Part shown: positions 22,946-33,785 of the stretch, piece by piece
How positions within the stretch are numbered: position 1 is the first letter of the stretch
How the letters are laid out: the number at the start of each line of letters is the position of its first letter
Assembly: GCF_945859685.1 (NCBI RefSeq)
Contig: NC_079148.1
Span: 39,195,946-39,259,945 of the forward strand
Direction of reading: 5' to 3'
Origin: Eupeodes corollae
Lineage: Eukaryota > Arthropoda > Insecta > Diptera > Syrphidae
Length of the DNA stretch: 64,000 nt
Position numbers and translations under genes: made by a program
The notes under the pieces: generated by a model
Told to the model about the DNA's origin: nothing
Databases searched by the model: none
The model's input: the letters and a program-made list of their open reading frames with translations, nothing else

Positions 22946-23189
22946 TTGAACGATATATATCTGTCATGATAGTTTAAAGGTCTAACCATATGAGAATAAA
23001 ACAAAGAATGCATTGGGCTAAGCTTTTTGAAAGCTCGCTCAATGGTGTATATATGTGTTGGTTCATTCAATAACAAATGGATTGTAGATTACTGTTTTGA
23101 TTGTCAGGGTCCGGACCAATTCAACGTCACTACTAAAGGCATAACACTATAAATGAGGTTGTATTGTAAAGATCTTTAAATAATCTTAC
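22946..23189. other. Short unassigned stretch between SINE and CR1-like LINE
   Basis: About 245 bp with no match to the other repeats in the window. It may be the 5' part of the LINE that follows, or leftover DNA from an earlier insertion. Confidence 0.35.
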
Positions 23190-23196
23190 ACAGTAA

Positions 23197-23579
23197 TATA
23201 CTTAGAAGTTCGCCCAAACCTGGACAGAGTTTCAACTTCTCAGGAATTTGATGCTATGTCTGACTCCATACAAAGAATTGTCTCCCTGTATCCTCACACT
23301 GAAATCGTTATTACGGGCGATTTCAATGTTCACAATTCTTCGTGGCTTCGCCATTCGGGCCAGACAACGCCCGAAGGAATGTTTGCTGAGATTTTTGCTG
23401 AGTTTAACCATCTCACTCAGCTTATCAATGAGCCTACTCGTATATCAGACGTTAACGGCCGAGCAGAAAATACCCTTCACTTGTTTCTCACTTCTGATCC
23501 TGATAAGTACAAAATCAGTGCATTGACGCCTCTAGGCACATCGGACCATAGTGTTATATCTACTAATTTCTCGTATTAA
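23197..23579 (+). pseudogene. CR1-like LINE endonuclease fragment
   Basis: The frame reads ITGDFNVHNSSWLRHSG (about 23309-23360), NEPTRISDVNGRAENTL and TSDPDKYKISALTPLGTSDHSVIS: the GDFN core and the final SDH catalytic motif of an APE-type endonuclease. The N-terminal third is missing. The frame stops at 23577-23579 and continues as a basic linker (TVWQYEKTNFDGLNNFFRIF) with further breaks. Confidence 0.8.
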
Positions 23580-23838
23580 ACAAATCCAGTTAAAGAAAGA
23601 GCTCCAAAGAGAACCGTTTGGCAGTACGAGAAAACCAACTTTGACGGTCTCAATAATTTCTTCAGGATCTTTAACTGGGCGCTATGCTTCCTCGGTAGCG
23701 ACGTAGACTCCAGTGCCGATATGATTTCTAGTATGATTCATTTGGGAATGGAAACGTTTATCACGAATAGGTTTTAAAGTATTAAAGGTTGAATCATGGT
23801 TTGATTCGAGCTGCAAAGAGGTTATCAATTAGAAAGAG

Positions 23839-25250
23839 GTGAGCTTAAGGTGTTTTAAAGCCAACCCAACTGAGGAAAACCGTACAAAGTTTAAGCGAGC
23901 CAGGAAGGCCTGCAACGCCTATATTCGAAGGACCAAATTTTTACATGACCGAAAATTACGGCGAAAAATACTGCAATGTCCCAAAGGCAGTAAGAATTTT
24001 TTATCATTTGTAAAAAGCATTAGGAATTCTTCTTCTTCCTCGGTTCCTATGCTTGTTGTCAATGACACTCCTTTATTAGCTCTATTGATAAAGCCAACTT
24101 ATTTGCAAGGCAGCTCTTCTTTTTGTACTCGAACTGTGGCGAGAGTTCTTAAAGATCTCAACATTCATAAATCTGCTGGCTAAGATGGTATCCCCGCTAT
24201 TATTCTGAAGAGGTGTTCTCCCACGCTAGCAAAACCACTGCGTAAGCTTTTTCATCTATCCTATTCTTCTGGGCTCGTTCCGAGTAGTTGGAAAACTGCA
24301 TTTGTTCATCCAATTCCAAAAAAAGGCGAATCTTCTTCTCCCACAAATAACCGACCGATAGTACTAACGTCCGTTATTTCTAAGGTCATGGAAACGCTGA
24401 TTAATTATCAGCTTAAGAAATATCTTGAGGAACGGAAGCTTCTTAATGACCGGCAATACGACTTTCGTAGCAATAGGTCCACTGGTGATCTCATGGTTCA
24501 TCTCACCGAACAGTGGAACAGATCTTTGCATCGTTTTGGAGAAAGTAAGATTATTGCACTTGATATTTCAAAGGCATTTGATAAAATCTGGCATCTTGCT
24601 CTTTTATCGAAAATGCGTGTTTTCGGTATCGACGAATCTCTTCTTCGTTGGATTAGAAATTTTCTTTCGAACCGTTCAATACAAGTTGTTTTGGATGGAT
24701 TCAAGTCTGAAACGCTGGTGTGCCCCAGGGCTTCGTTTTGTCTCCAACACTCTTCCTCATTTTCATAAATGATCTCCTGTCTGCTACTTCTAATCCAATA
24801 CATTGTTTCGCTGACGATAGCACTCTTAGCTTTTCATATTCGTTTCCAGACTCACAACCCTCCCCTTCGGATGTGGAACTGCAACGGCAAAATATGATTA
24901 GCTCATTAAATTCCGATCTACACAGCATTGTACAATGGGGAATAAAAAATCGTGTGGAATTTAATGCTTCGAAAACGCAATGCTGTCTTGCATCGTTAAA
25001 GCGAGATAAACCGTCTTTGCCACTATCTATGAGTGGCACTTGCATCAACGAAACGGAAAATCTTGACATCCTCGGAATGTGCATCAGCAACCACCTTTTG
25101 TGGAGCGATCACATACGCGATGTTGCCAAACATGCCGCAAGATGTCTAGGTTTTTTGAGACGTTGCAAGTAATTTTTCTCTCTGTCTGATCTGGCTACAA
25201 TCTACAAAACCTATATACGTACGTCCGAAACTTGAATATAACTCTCATCT
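23839..25250 (+). pseudogene. CR1-like LINE reverse transcriptase, broken
   Basis: In order: KACNAYIRRTKFLHDRKLRRK, VARVLKDLNIHKSAG with an in-frame TAA at 24181-24183, IPKKGESSSPTNNRPIVLTS, RSNRSTGDLMVHLTEQWN, IALDISKAFDKIWH (about 24556), then a frameshift near 24715, VPQGFVLSPTLFLIFINDLL and the catalytic FADD at 24807-24818. It continues to NETENLDILGMCISNHLLW. Further stops and a shift follow 25170. A deletion near 24090 removes the linker found in copy B. Confidence 0.85.
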
Positions 25251-25680
25251 CTGGGCTGGTGCTCCAGTAACTTATTTAAGCCTCTTGGGCAGTATTCAAA
25301 AAAGAGCTTTTAAAATGATTGGTGACATTAACATTATCAACTCGTTTACATAACTCGAATATCAACGCAAGGTTTCTTGCCTCACCCTTTTTTAACGTTA
25401 TTTTAACGGACTATGCTCTAGTGAAATAGCCAGTTGCATTCCTCCCCTTAAACAATTTAACCGTAATACCCGCGCTTCTAGAAATGCCCATCAGTTTATC
25501 CTTGAGCCCAACTTCTTCCGTACTATGAAGTACAGAGATTCTTTTTTTAGCCGTACTACGCGAATGTGGAACGCCTTGCCACGCTCTATCTTTCCCTGTC
25601 ATTGCAATGTTCAGAAATTTAAAACACACCGACACCTCCTATCCAACCCCTCCCTCTTTTCCTAATGCTCACACTGTGTC
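25251..25680 (+). pseudogene. CR1-like LINE RT C-terminal region
   Basis: Broken frames read LWAGAPVTYLSLLGSIQKRAFKMI, EIASCIPPLKQFNRNTRASRNAHQ and FKTHRHLLSNPSLFS, matching copy B at 31490-31837 and its tail at 32766-32840. Stops in each frame show it is dead. Confidence 0.75.
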
Positions 25681-25747
25681 TTTGGCATATTAAAGGTATA
25701 AAAAACCCTTTTAGTGTTTGCTAATTATAAAAAAAACAAAAACAAAG

Positions 25748-26222
25748 TAGATTCTGTCATAAAGAAAGGGCCTACAGCACCGAACGTCTCGGTCAAAACG
25801 TCACCATCGAGATATGTAACTATGAGTTAAAGTCTATGTCTATCTAGCCTCCGCTATATGAAGGATACAACACCAGGGCTAAGATCAAACGAAGAATTAC
25901 TCCTGCAAACCGCTGTTTCTTTGGGCTTAGAAAGCACTTAAGTAGTAAAGCCCTCTGTCGATGAACCAAAGTGTCACTCTTTATAAGACCCTTATCATCC
26001 AGTGCTGCTATAGAGTGCAGAATCTTAGACTTTAACAAAAGCGGTCGTTTAGAGAGAAAAGTTCTTTGCGTGATGTACAGTCCCGTATGTATGGATGGTG
26101 ACTGGGGGAGATGATTGAACAAAGAGCAGTAGAGGCTGTACAACGACGTAGACTTAGTCAAAAGGGGACCTCACCCAACTCGGAAAGTGCAACTGGAGAC
26201 ATCTAACTATAAATCGAGCTAA
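25748..26222 (+). mobile_element. RTE copy 2, third fragment
   Basis: ctcggtcaaaacgtcaccatc, accgctgtttctttggg, gagagaaaagttctttgcgtga and ctcacccaactcgg align with the full-length RTE from about 16165 to 16770. An internal deletion at about 26160 joins RTE positions near 16585 and 16735. About 90 bp of RTE are missing relative to the second fragment, so the SINE and CR1-like insertions came with some loss. Confidence 0.75.
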
Positions 26223-28717
26223 GTGTATACCCCCCATTAGCATAAATTGATCAAAAGGCTTATGTAAATTATTATATGTCACACACCTTGAGCAAAATAG
26301 TAGTAGTGCGTTGGAGGGGGTGAAAAAGTAATTAATCATCGAACAGCAATTATTCCTCAGAAAATTTCCTCCTACTTAAAGGGCTTCAATTCTCCATTTA
26401 AGTTAGTTTTGCTGTGACAATTAATAATATGGATTGGCAAACACTAAAAGTAGCTGAAGTGAACCTATGAAAGCAGTGCTTCATGACTTTTGATTGTGGA
26501 TAGCTCACCAACTAACTCATGTTTACTTATTGCCCCTGAAATATCTCTATGTAATATTTTGAATTTCTTTTACCTCGCGGTGAAAGCCAGGGGGATAGGC
26601 ATATATCTTGAGCAGCAACTACTTCATTATAACAATTAAAACATCGAATTATATTTAAATTTACTAAAATTATTTTACCTTTACAAAAATAGGGAGACAG
26701 TACAATTACTACACAAATTCAAAATGAAATTTAAAAAAAACGTATTCGCCCCCGTACACCAGTTGAAAATTCAAACAGTGATAAGAGTTCTCAGCACAAC
26801 GGTCATATTTTCTCATAACTCTGACAGAAAAAAAAACTTATATTCAAACATTTTTATATCAAAAGTCCAATTTTTAAAATGGCTCCGGTTATGACACATG
26901 ACTCAAGTACACTTTAAAATTTGGGTACACTTTTCTTCTGAATAAATTTTTTGAATGCAATCTTGAAGTTAAAAACTAAATTCCTTTACAAGCCTCTTGA
27001 GAGTTTCTATTCAAAAAGTGTTAAAATGTTGGTCTAAATATAAGAAATATTTGTGTTCTTTACAATCTGTTAAAGCTTCTTAAAATTTAGTTAAATAAAT
27101 CTATAGTTCTCTTTCTTTCATATTACACGCTTACATTCTTTAAGTACACTTAGCGCCCCCTAAGCAAAAAAGACGGCCTTTTTGTTAAGAATTGATCTCT
27201 TTATTCTTATATACGTGCTCCTTATTTCCACAAAAAAATATACCTCGAGTGGCAAAAATGGCTTAGGTACCACCATTAGAGCCGATTTGGTGCCCAATAA
27301 GTAGCATACAGCATATCACCTCAAATTCTCAATTCACTATCAGACTGTATACCTAGACCTCTATATCTCTTATACCTGTACCTACTATAAGTAGTATATT
27401 TTTGGCAAGGCAATGAATTCAATGAACATCCTTTTTCAAGTTCGAGAACCCGCCGCCGACGATTTTATGTATAAAAACCCCTTTGGGTTCCATCAGGGAA
27501 TGTACTCTACTCATGCAATGTCGTCGACTGTTTTATGTGAATTTCGGTGTTTGGTGTTCGGTGTTATAGATGCTATAGGTGTGGTTTTTAGAAGAAGACG
27601 ACATTTTGGTGACTATAATTTTTAGAGTGTTACCCTCCCTTACATACATAGCGCATTCCACCAAAAACGTCGACTCTAATGGCAGGCACTTCTTTTAAGC
27701 TCATCAAGATCTCGTTTGCTTTATACAGACTAGACTAGACATAAAGATACAGAGGCTCCATTTTAATCTATAAAGGTGAAATCGTTACAGGGAAGCTAGA
27801 GAAGAGTTTCCTAAAGCTAGAGTCGAGTACTTTTGTCGGGAAGGATTTTTTAACCCATCAAACGCCATCTTTAATGGATACCCCCATTAACAATTATTGC
27901 TCATACCCTGTTAAAAGATATGACGACGTGGGTAAGAAAGGGAATATGTATTGCTATACACTATAGCCTCCTCTTTTATATAAAGTATAAAATTAAATAA
28001 AACACATGTGAGCTCATAAAGGGAATAATTGTTGTCTGTATACGTACGTTGATTCCATCTTGTGGTTAGAGCACTAAGTAACTCTTAAGCTCAACAAAGA
28101 ACTCAATTAAATTAAGAATATTGCGTTTTGGCTTTGAGGGTTTTGATAAGATTGGTTGTTTTGCTGTGGGGAAGGTCTTAATTTATATACGGTATTTATT
28201 ATGTTATCAAACGAGAGAAGTAAGGTAATTTTTGAATTAAAGCTTAAAGGATTAATGTTTTTGTCGATGGGTGTTATTTTTTTATTTTTTAACAAATTTA
28301 TTGCGACCAATTTTTGGAATGGTATTTTCTTCTGCTTTTTATTCCTTTTGAGGATTATTTGAATTGGATTATAGCCTGGTCGGTGATAAATTGCAGAATT
28401 TTGTTTGTAAATAAACAAAAACATTAGATAATAATTAATGAGGAATTAATTAAACATTTCTTTTTTTTGTAAATAAGTCCCATTGTTCTGTTCAAATGAG
28501 GTGTAATCAAATTGGAGAGATATGGAAAATCCTTAAAGGTGCTCATCAATTTAAACGATTACTCGGTTTAATCTCTTTGAAATAACACAGCGATTTATGT
28601 GAACATAATGTTTGTTTATTTGTGATACACTAGTCACAAAAATTAATGGAACTTTTCACAAATTTGATTTAAATTTCTAAAAGAAAAACACAAATATTTT
28701 CAATGACCATTCAAAAA
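26223..28717. other. Non-coding stretch without a recognised gene
   Basis: Nothing recognisable on either strand. The forward frame at 27413-27625 (70 codons) has an ATG and a somewhat GC-richer composition but no domain, and its upstream TATA-like runs are common throughout. I would not call it a gene. Confidence 0.5.
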
Positions 28718-28800
28718 GAGGCTGGATAACTTCTCATCCGTTCCCGTTTGTGATATTTTGCATAGAATGTAATAATTTTGTGGTCAATACCTAAATTTAT
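28718..28800 (+). repeat. Possible family A 5' end, degraded
   Basis: aaaagaggctgg followed by ataacttctcatccgttccc resembles the family A 5' block with the middle removed. A possible 3' end of the same copy is at 29595-29735, on the far side of an RTE fragment. Confidence 0.35.
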
Positions 28801-28811
28801 CGAGATATAGG

Positions 28812-29347
28812 AAGAACCACATCTGCAGACAGTATAACGGTGACGACGAAATGAATTCCGCTGTTAGATAGGATGATCCAGCAATATAGACGACAAAAGC
28901 CAACAATACCGTCCTTCAGACTTGGGCGAAGTAAAGATTGCCATATCTAGGCTAAAGTCTAACAAAGTCGCTGGAGCGGTTGGCCTGAATGCTGAGCTCT
29001 TTAAAACAGCTGGAGATAAGTTGGTTAGAAGCATGTACTAACTCATCTCTAAGATATGGTCTAAGGAAAGAAAACCGATAAATGGAATCTCAGTTTTTTT
29101 TCAGGATCATGAAAAAAGGAGAGCCTCTAAACTGCACTCAAAGATGGCTGGGTCACGTAGAGCGCATGAAAACCAGTGCTCTGGCCCGGAAAGTCTTCGA
29201 ATCCACACCCACAGGACACCGTAGTAGAGGAAGACCGCAAATCAGGTGAGGCGCACAAGTGGAAAGTGAAGTCACCAAACTTGGATAACGAAACTGAAGA
29301 AATGGAGAAGTTAGTTGGGTTAGGCCCTAGTTCACACAGGACTGTAG
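28812..29347 (+). mobile_element. RTE copy 3, internally deleted
   Basis: It follows the full-length RTE from about 15208 (accacatctgcagac) to 15530 (cctctaaactgcac), then jumps to about 16605 (aagatggctgggtcacgta) and continues to the 3' end (ggccctagttcacacagg, actgtagcag). About 1.07 kb of RT, including the YADD site, is missing at 29140. The (AAGT)n tail is absent. Confidence 0.85.
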
Positions 29348-29594
29348 CAGTAATATTCAAATCGAACACCAATTTTGTGTAATATTTTTACTAGATTCAT
29401 ATTTTTATAAGTACTTGACAATTTTATTTTCTAAAATTTGAAACATTATTTTTGTATGCATACCATTATTTTGGAGTTCATATTGTTTTGGGCAAACCAA
29501 ATTTGTCTCTATTTTGTTGTATTGCTATAATAATGAAAGCTCTTAACCAATCTTCTGGTGTTATTATCTGTAACAAAAAAATGTATTTAAATCC

Positions 29595-29735
29595 GATATC
29601 TTTGCCGTTTTTGAAGAGGTTTACGCAAGCACACTCAGAGATGCATTTTTGAAAACCTTTGATGTGATATTCTAAATCGGAAACGGACTGATAGAAATAA
29701 ATGGGAAGTTAATATGAACTTCCGGAAAATTTGCA
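29595..29735 (+). repeat. Possible family A 3' end, degraded
   Basis: aaatccgatatctttgccgt and tcggaaacggactgatagaa followed by atgggaagttaa follow the order of the family A 3' end. Similarity is weak, and only its position after RTE copy 3 makes it plausible. Confidence 0.3.
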
Positions 29736-30174
29736 GGTTGACGGAATTAACTTCATATAAATAATGCCAACATTGAACAGCTGTTTTTTGTAAGTTTATT
29801 AAATGGTTTAATTATCAAATGCGATGAATTTACGGTGACTAATGTTCATTCGCATTGCTCAGTGGATGAGAAATTTTTGATTCCATATAAAATCGCTTGT
29901 AGATTCCTTTTTACCTCAAAATCTTATTCAAAACAAATCTATTTACAATTCCATGCAAAGATACACATATACATGAAAGTTGTTCTAAATTTCTTAAAAA
30001 AGTTGTGAAAAATCTGAATTTAAATTAACGTGCATTCCAAAGACCAAAAATATTAATAATTAAAAAAAAAGCCTTTAAGTCATTCAAGAAAAAAAAAAAC
30101 AAATCAAATAGCGTAAATATAATTTTGTCAAACAACATAATAAACATTTATTCACAATTTGAGAGTCATTTAGG
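29736..30174. other. AT-rich stretch without a recognised gene
   Basis: No motif or repeat match was found. It ends at the 5' truncation point of CR1-like copy B. Confidence 0.5.
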
Positions 30175-31836
30175 GTCAAGAAGGTAAGTTTCCGTTGTCT
30201 TAAAGCCAATCCAACTGAGGAAACCCGGAATAAGTTCAAGCAAGCCAGGAAGGCCTACAACGCCCTTATTCGAAGGACCAAATTTTTACATGACCAAAAA
30301 TTACGGCAAGAAATACTGCAATGTCCCAAAGGCAGTAACAATTGTTGGTCATTTGTAAAAAATATGAGGAATTCTTCCTCTTCCTCGGTTCCTACCCTCG
30401 TTGTGAATGAAACTTCATTTGTAGCTCTTTAGAGAAAGATCATCTCTTTGCTAGGCAGTTCGCCGCCAATGCTGCCAGTGAGTGTTATGCCTCCGCCTGT
30501 ACTTGAGTGCGTTAATGACTTTATAGGACAAATCTTTTTTCGCCCTCGCACTGTAGCGAGAATTCTAAAAGATCATAACATACATAAATCTGCTGGTCTG
30601 GATAATATCTCCGCTATTGTTCTTCATCGCTGGCAAAACTACTGCGTGAGCTTTTTCATCTGTCTGATGGAAAACCGAATTTGGTCAGCCTATTCCAAAA
30701 AGACGAATCTTGCTCACCGTTTCATTACCGATCGATTGCACTTACGCTTCTTTCCAAGGTCATGGAAACACTGATTTATTATCAGCTCAAGAAATATCTC
30801 GAAGATCCACTGGTGATCTCATGGTTCATCTCACCAAACAATGGAGCAAATTTTTACACCGCTTTGGAGAAAGTAAAATTATTGCACTTGATATTTCAAA
30901 AGCATTTGATAGGGTTTGCCATTAGGTTCTCTTATCGAAAATGTGTGCTTTCGGTTTTCATGAATCCCTCCTTCATTGGATGAGTAATTACCTTTCGAAT
31001 CGTTCAATACAAGTTGTATTGGATGGAATCAAGTCTGAAAACCATAAAATAAATGTTGGTGTGCCCCAGGGCTCTGTTCTATCTCCAACACTCTTTCTCA
31101 TTTTTATTAATGATCTTCTGTCTGCAACTTCTAATCCAATACATTGTTTCGCTGACTATAGTACTCTTAGCTTTTCATATTCGTTTTCAGATTCACACCC
31201 CTCTTTTTCGGATGTGGAACCGCAACGACAAAATATGATAAGCTAAACAGCATTGCACAATTGTATCGTTAAAGCAAAATACACCCTCTTATCATTATAC
31301 ATAAATGGCACTTACATCGAGGAAACTGAACATCTCGATATTCTCGGTACGATCGGACGATCACATGCGCGATGTCTCCAAAAATGCCGCAAGATGTTTG
31401 CGTTTTTAAAGGCGATGCAAGAAGTTTTTCTCCCCTCTGATCTGGCTGTTATTTACAAGACTGATATACGTTCAAAGCCTGACTTTAACTCTCATATCTC
31501 AGCTGGTGCTGCTGCAACTTACTTAAGCCTCTTGGATAGTATTGAACGTAGAGCATTTAAATTGATAGATGATAATATCATCATAAGTTCATTTACTTCA
31601 CTTGAACATCGTCGTAAGGTCTCTTGTCTGACCCTTTTTTATCGTTGTTTTAACGGCTTATGCTCTAGTGAAATAGCCAGTTGCATTCCTCCCCATAAAC
31701 AGTTCAACCGTAATCCTCCCGCTTCTAGGAATGCTCATCAGTATATCCTCGAGCCCAACATCGGTCGTACTGTCAAGTACAGAGATTCGTTCTTTAGCCT
31801 GTGGAATACCTTACCACACTCTGTCTTTCCCAGCTA
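30175..31836 (+). mobile_element. CR1-like LINE, copy B (5' part)
   Basis: This is the same family as copy A: cttaaagccaatccaactga matches 23860, and the order of motifs is the same through the RT C-terminal region. It begins at the linker, so the endonuclease is missing. It is interrupted at 31836 by a mariner element and resumes at 32768. Near 30800 a deletion of about 45 bp removes the QYDFRSN stretch present in copy A. Confidence 0.85.
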
Positions 31837-31837
31837 A
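30448..31837 (+). pseudogene. CR1-like LINE reverse transcriptase, broken
   Basis: Several frames together give FFRPRTVARILKDHNIHKSAGLDNISAIVL, ESKIIALDISKAFDRVCH (about 30870-30925), VGVPQGSVLSPTLFLIFINDLL (about 31050) and CFADYSTLSFSYS. The second Asp of the catalytic FADD is changed to Tyr (gctgactatagt at about 31151). The C-terminal part, 31253-31837, is one long frame reading ETEHLDILGTIGR, LSLLDSIERRAFKLIDD and RDSFFSLWNTLPHSVFPS. Frameshifts separate the parts. Confidence 0.85.
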
Positions 31838-32767
31838 ACGGTGATTTTTTAAGAGCTTGAGAACTTTTTTTTAAAAAAAACGCATACAATTTGCAAAATC
31901 TCATCGATTCTTTATTTGAAACGTTAGATTGGTCCATGACATTTACTTTTTGAAGTTAATTTCATTTAAATGTTGACCGCGGCTGCGTATTAGGTGGTCC
32001 ATTCGGAAAGTCCAATTTTGGTTAACTTTTTCGAGCATTTCGGCCGGAATAGCCCGAATTTCTTCGAAAATGTTGTCTTCCAAAGCTGGAATAGTTGCTG
32101 GCTTATTTGTGTAGACTTTAGACTTGACGTAGCCCCACAAAAAATAGTCTAAAGGCGTCAAATAGCATGACTTTGGTGGCCAACTTACCGGTCCATTCCT
32201 TGAGATGAATTGTTCTCCGAAGTTTTCCCTCAAAATGGCCATAGAATCGCGAGCTGTGTGGCATGTAGCGCCATCTTGTTGAAACCACATGTCAACCAAT
32301 TCAGTTCTTCCATTTTTGGCAACAAAAAGTTTGTTAGCATTGAACGATAGCGATCGCCATTCACCGTAACGTTGCGTCCAACAGCATCTTTGAAAAAATA
32401 CGGTCCAATGATTCCACCAGCGTACAAACCACACCAAACAGTGCATTTTTCGGGATGCATGGGCAGTTCTTGAACGGCTTCTGGTTGCTCTTCACTCCAA
32501 ATGCGGCAATTTTGCTTATTTACGTAGCCATTCAACCAGAAATGAGCCTCATCGCTGAACAAAATTTGTCGATAAAAAAGCGGATTTTCTGCCAACTTTT
32601 CTAGGGCCCATTCACTGAAATTTGCAAGCGTTGCTCGTTAGTAAGTCTATTCATGATGAAATGTCAAAGCAAACTGAGCATCTTTCTCTTTGACACCATG
32701 TCTAAAATCCCGCGTGATCTGTCAAATACTAATGCATGAAAATCCTAACCTTAAAAAAATCACCCTT
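31837..32767 (-). mobile_element. mariner element (D41D/rosa type), internally deleted
   Basis: This 931-bp element is flanked by TA at 31835-31836 and 32768-32769, inserted in CR1-like copy B. The TIRs are aacggtgattttttaag at the left and aagggtgatttttttaagg (reverse complement) at the right. The transposase is on the reverse strand. An intact element of this group would be longer: the part encoding most of the N-terminal DNA-binding region is gone, joined near 32610. Confidence 0.9.
31943..32694 (-). pseudogene. mariner transposase, deleted and frameshifted
   Basis: The DDE/D transposase reads, from the right, a short N-terminal remnant at about 32694-32620 (RLTNEQRLQI), then EWALEKLAENPLFYRQILFSDE with the first Asp in FSDEAHFWLNGYVNKQ. 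A frameshift near 32400-32450 passes into the second frame, with MWFQQDGATCHTARD (second Asp) and LTPLDYFLWGYVKSKVY (third Asp). I count 41 residues between the second and third Asp, which fits the D41D/rosa-type mariner group. About 100 residues of the helix-turn-helix region are missing. Confidence 0.85.
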
Positions 32768-32905
32768 TATTACAATATTCAGACATTTAAAACCACTGTG
32801 CACCGACACCTCCTTTCAACCCCTCTCGCCCTTTCCTAGTGCTCACACTATGTCCACATAATAATGTCTTTGAGTATGCGTGTTATTAAATAAATTAAAT
32901 GATCT
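32768..32905 (+). mobile_element. CR1-like LINE, copy B (3' end after mariner)
   Basis: attcagacatttaaaaccac, caccgacacctcctttcaac and tttcctagtgctcacact match copy A at 25608-25675. This gives the C-terminal codons and 3' UTR of copy B, and confirms the mariner boundaries. Confidence 0.8.
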
Positions 32906-32984
32906 ATTGTTAAATGCTTAAATGTAATCGACCTATAAGACTTGTGGATTGGATGGGCAGCGTTCACAAAATTGATCAGAGTTT

Positions 32985-33785
32985 TGAAAAGATATTTGAG
33001 TCGAAAATCAATTTTTAACCAACTTTTATTAATTTCTTTTTCGGTTTTAAATTGTTTGTAAGAAAAACTGTCAACTCGATTTTTCTCAACATTTTTCAGA
33101 ATGTTGAAAACAATATTTCTTATAAGATAAAATAAGTTTGAAACCTAATTTTCAAGTTTTTGAAAAGATATTTGAATCGATATTCAATTTTTACCAACTT
33201 TGAGCAATGGTTTTTTTAGATTTTTATTTTTTATAAAAAAACTGTCAATTCGATTTCGAAAAACATTATTCTTTCTTGCACAAAATTGTTTTGGAGATGA
33301 AATCATATTTTTTTGTTCAGTTTTTTTGATGTATAAAAAAACAGTTAAATTGATTTTTTTCAAAAAATATACTTCTTTGATCACGTTACAATATATTATA
33401 TAAAATTTAATTCAAGTCTCTAGGGTTTTGGTTCGTAAGATATTTATGGTTAACTAAAATGTTCACCTTTTTTCAAACAGCTATGGTAAAAAAAAAACCA
33501 CCCACGCAATTTTCTTGAGAGCACTTTCTGCATCTTTCTGGATATGTATAACAAAATTTATTTGAAATCAATATCGCTTCTGGTTCTTGAGGTATGGACG
33601 ACGAAAAAAACATCGCGAACGTACGGACGTGCGGACGTACGAACGTACGTACACACGCACGCACAGACATCTTTCTAAAAATCTTTTATATCGACTCTAG
33701 GGACCTAGAAAAGTCGAGAAGTGTCAAAATGTTCAATATGACAAATCGGACTCATTACAATAACTTCCTATTTGAAGTCAAAAAA
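32985..33785 (+). repeat. Family A repeat, 5' block missing
   Basis: It begins within an internal unit (gttttgaaaagatatttgag), has a second unit near 33160, then the gttttggttcgtaagatatt, ctatggtaaaaaaaaaacca and ACGT-rich blocks (aacgtacggacgtgcggacg at about 33618). The end hairpin is changed to cctatttgaagtca. The 5' conserved block is absent. Confidence 0.7.

Larger units (their letters stand above)
23190..25745 (+). mobile_element. CR1-like LINE, copy A
   Basis: This LINE has endonuclease and RT remnants and a 3' end around 25720-25745. It begins within the endonuclease, so it is 5'-truncated, and it sits in the remains of RTE copy 2. The RT box VPQGFVLSPTLFLIFINDLL with FADDSTL fits the CR1-like group; the clade is provisional. 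Related copies lie at 30175-32905 and, reversed, at 37700-39255. Confidence 0.8.

Noticed and set aside
27413..27625. A small host gene
   Set aside because: The 70-codon frame has no domain or clear gene signals, and frames of this length are expected by chance in the window.
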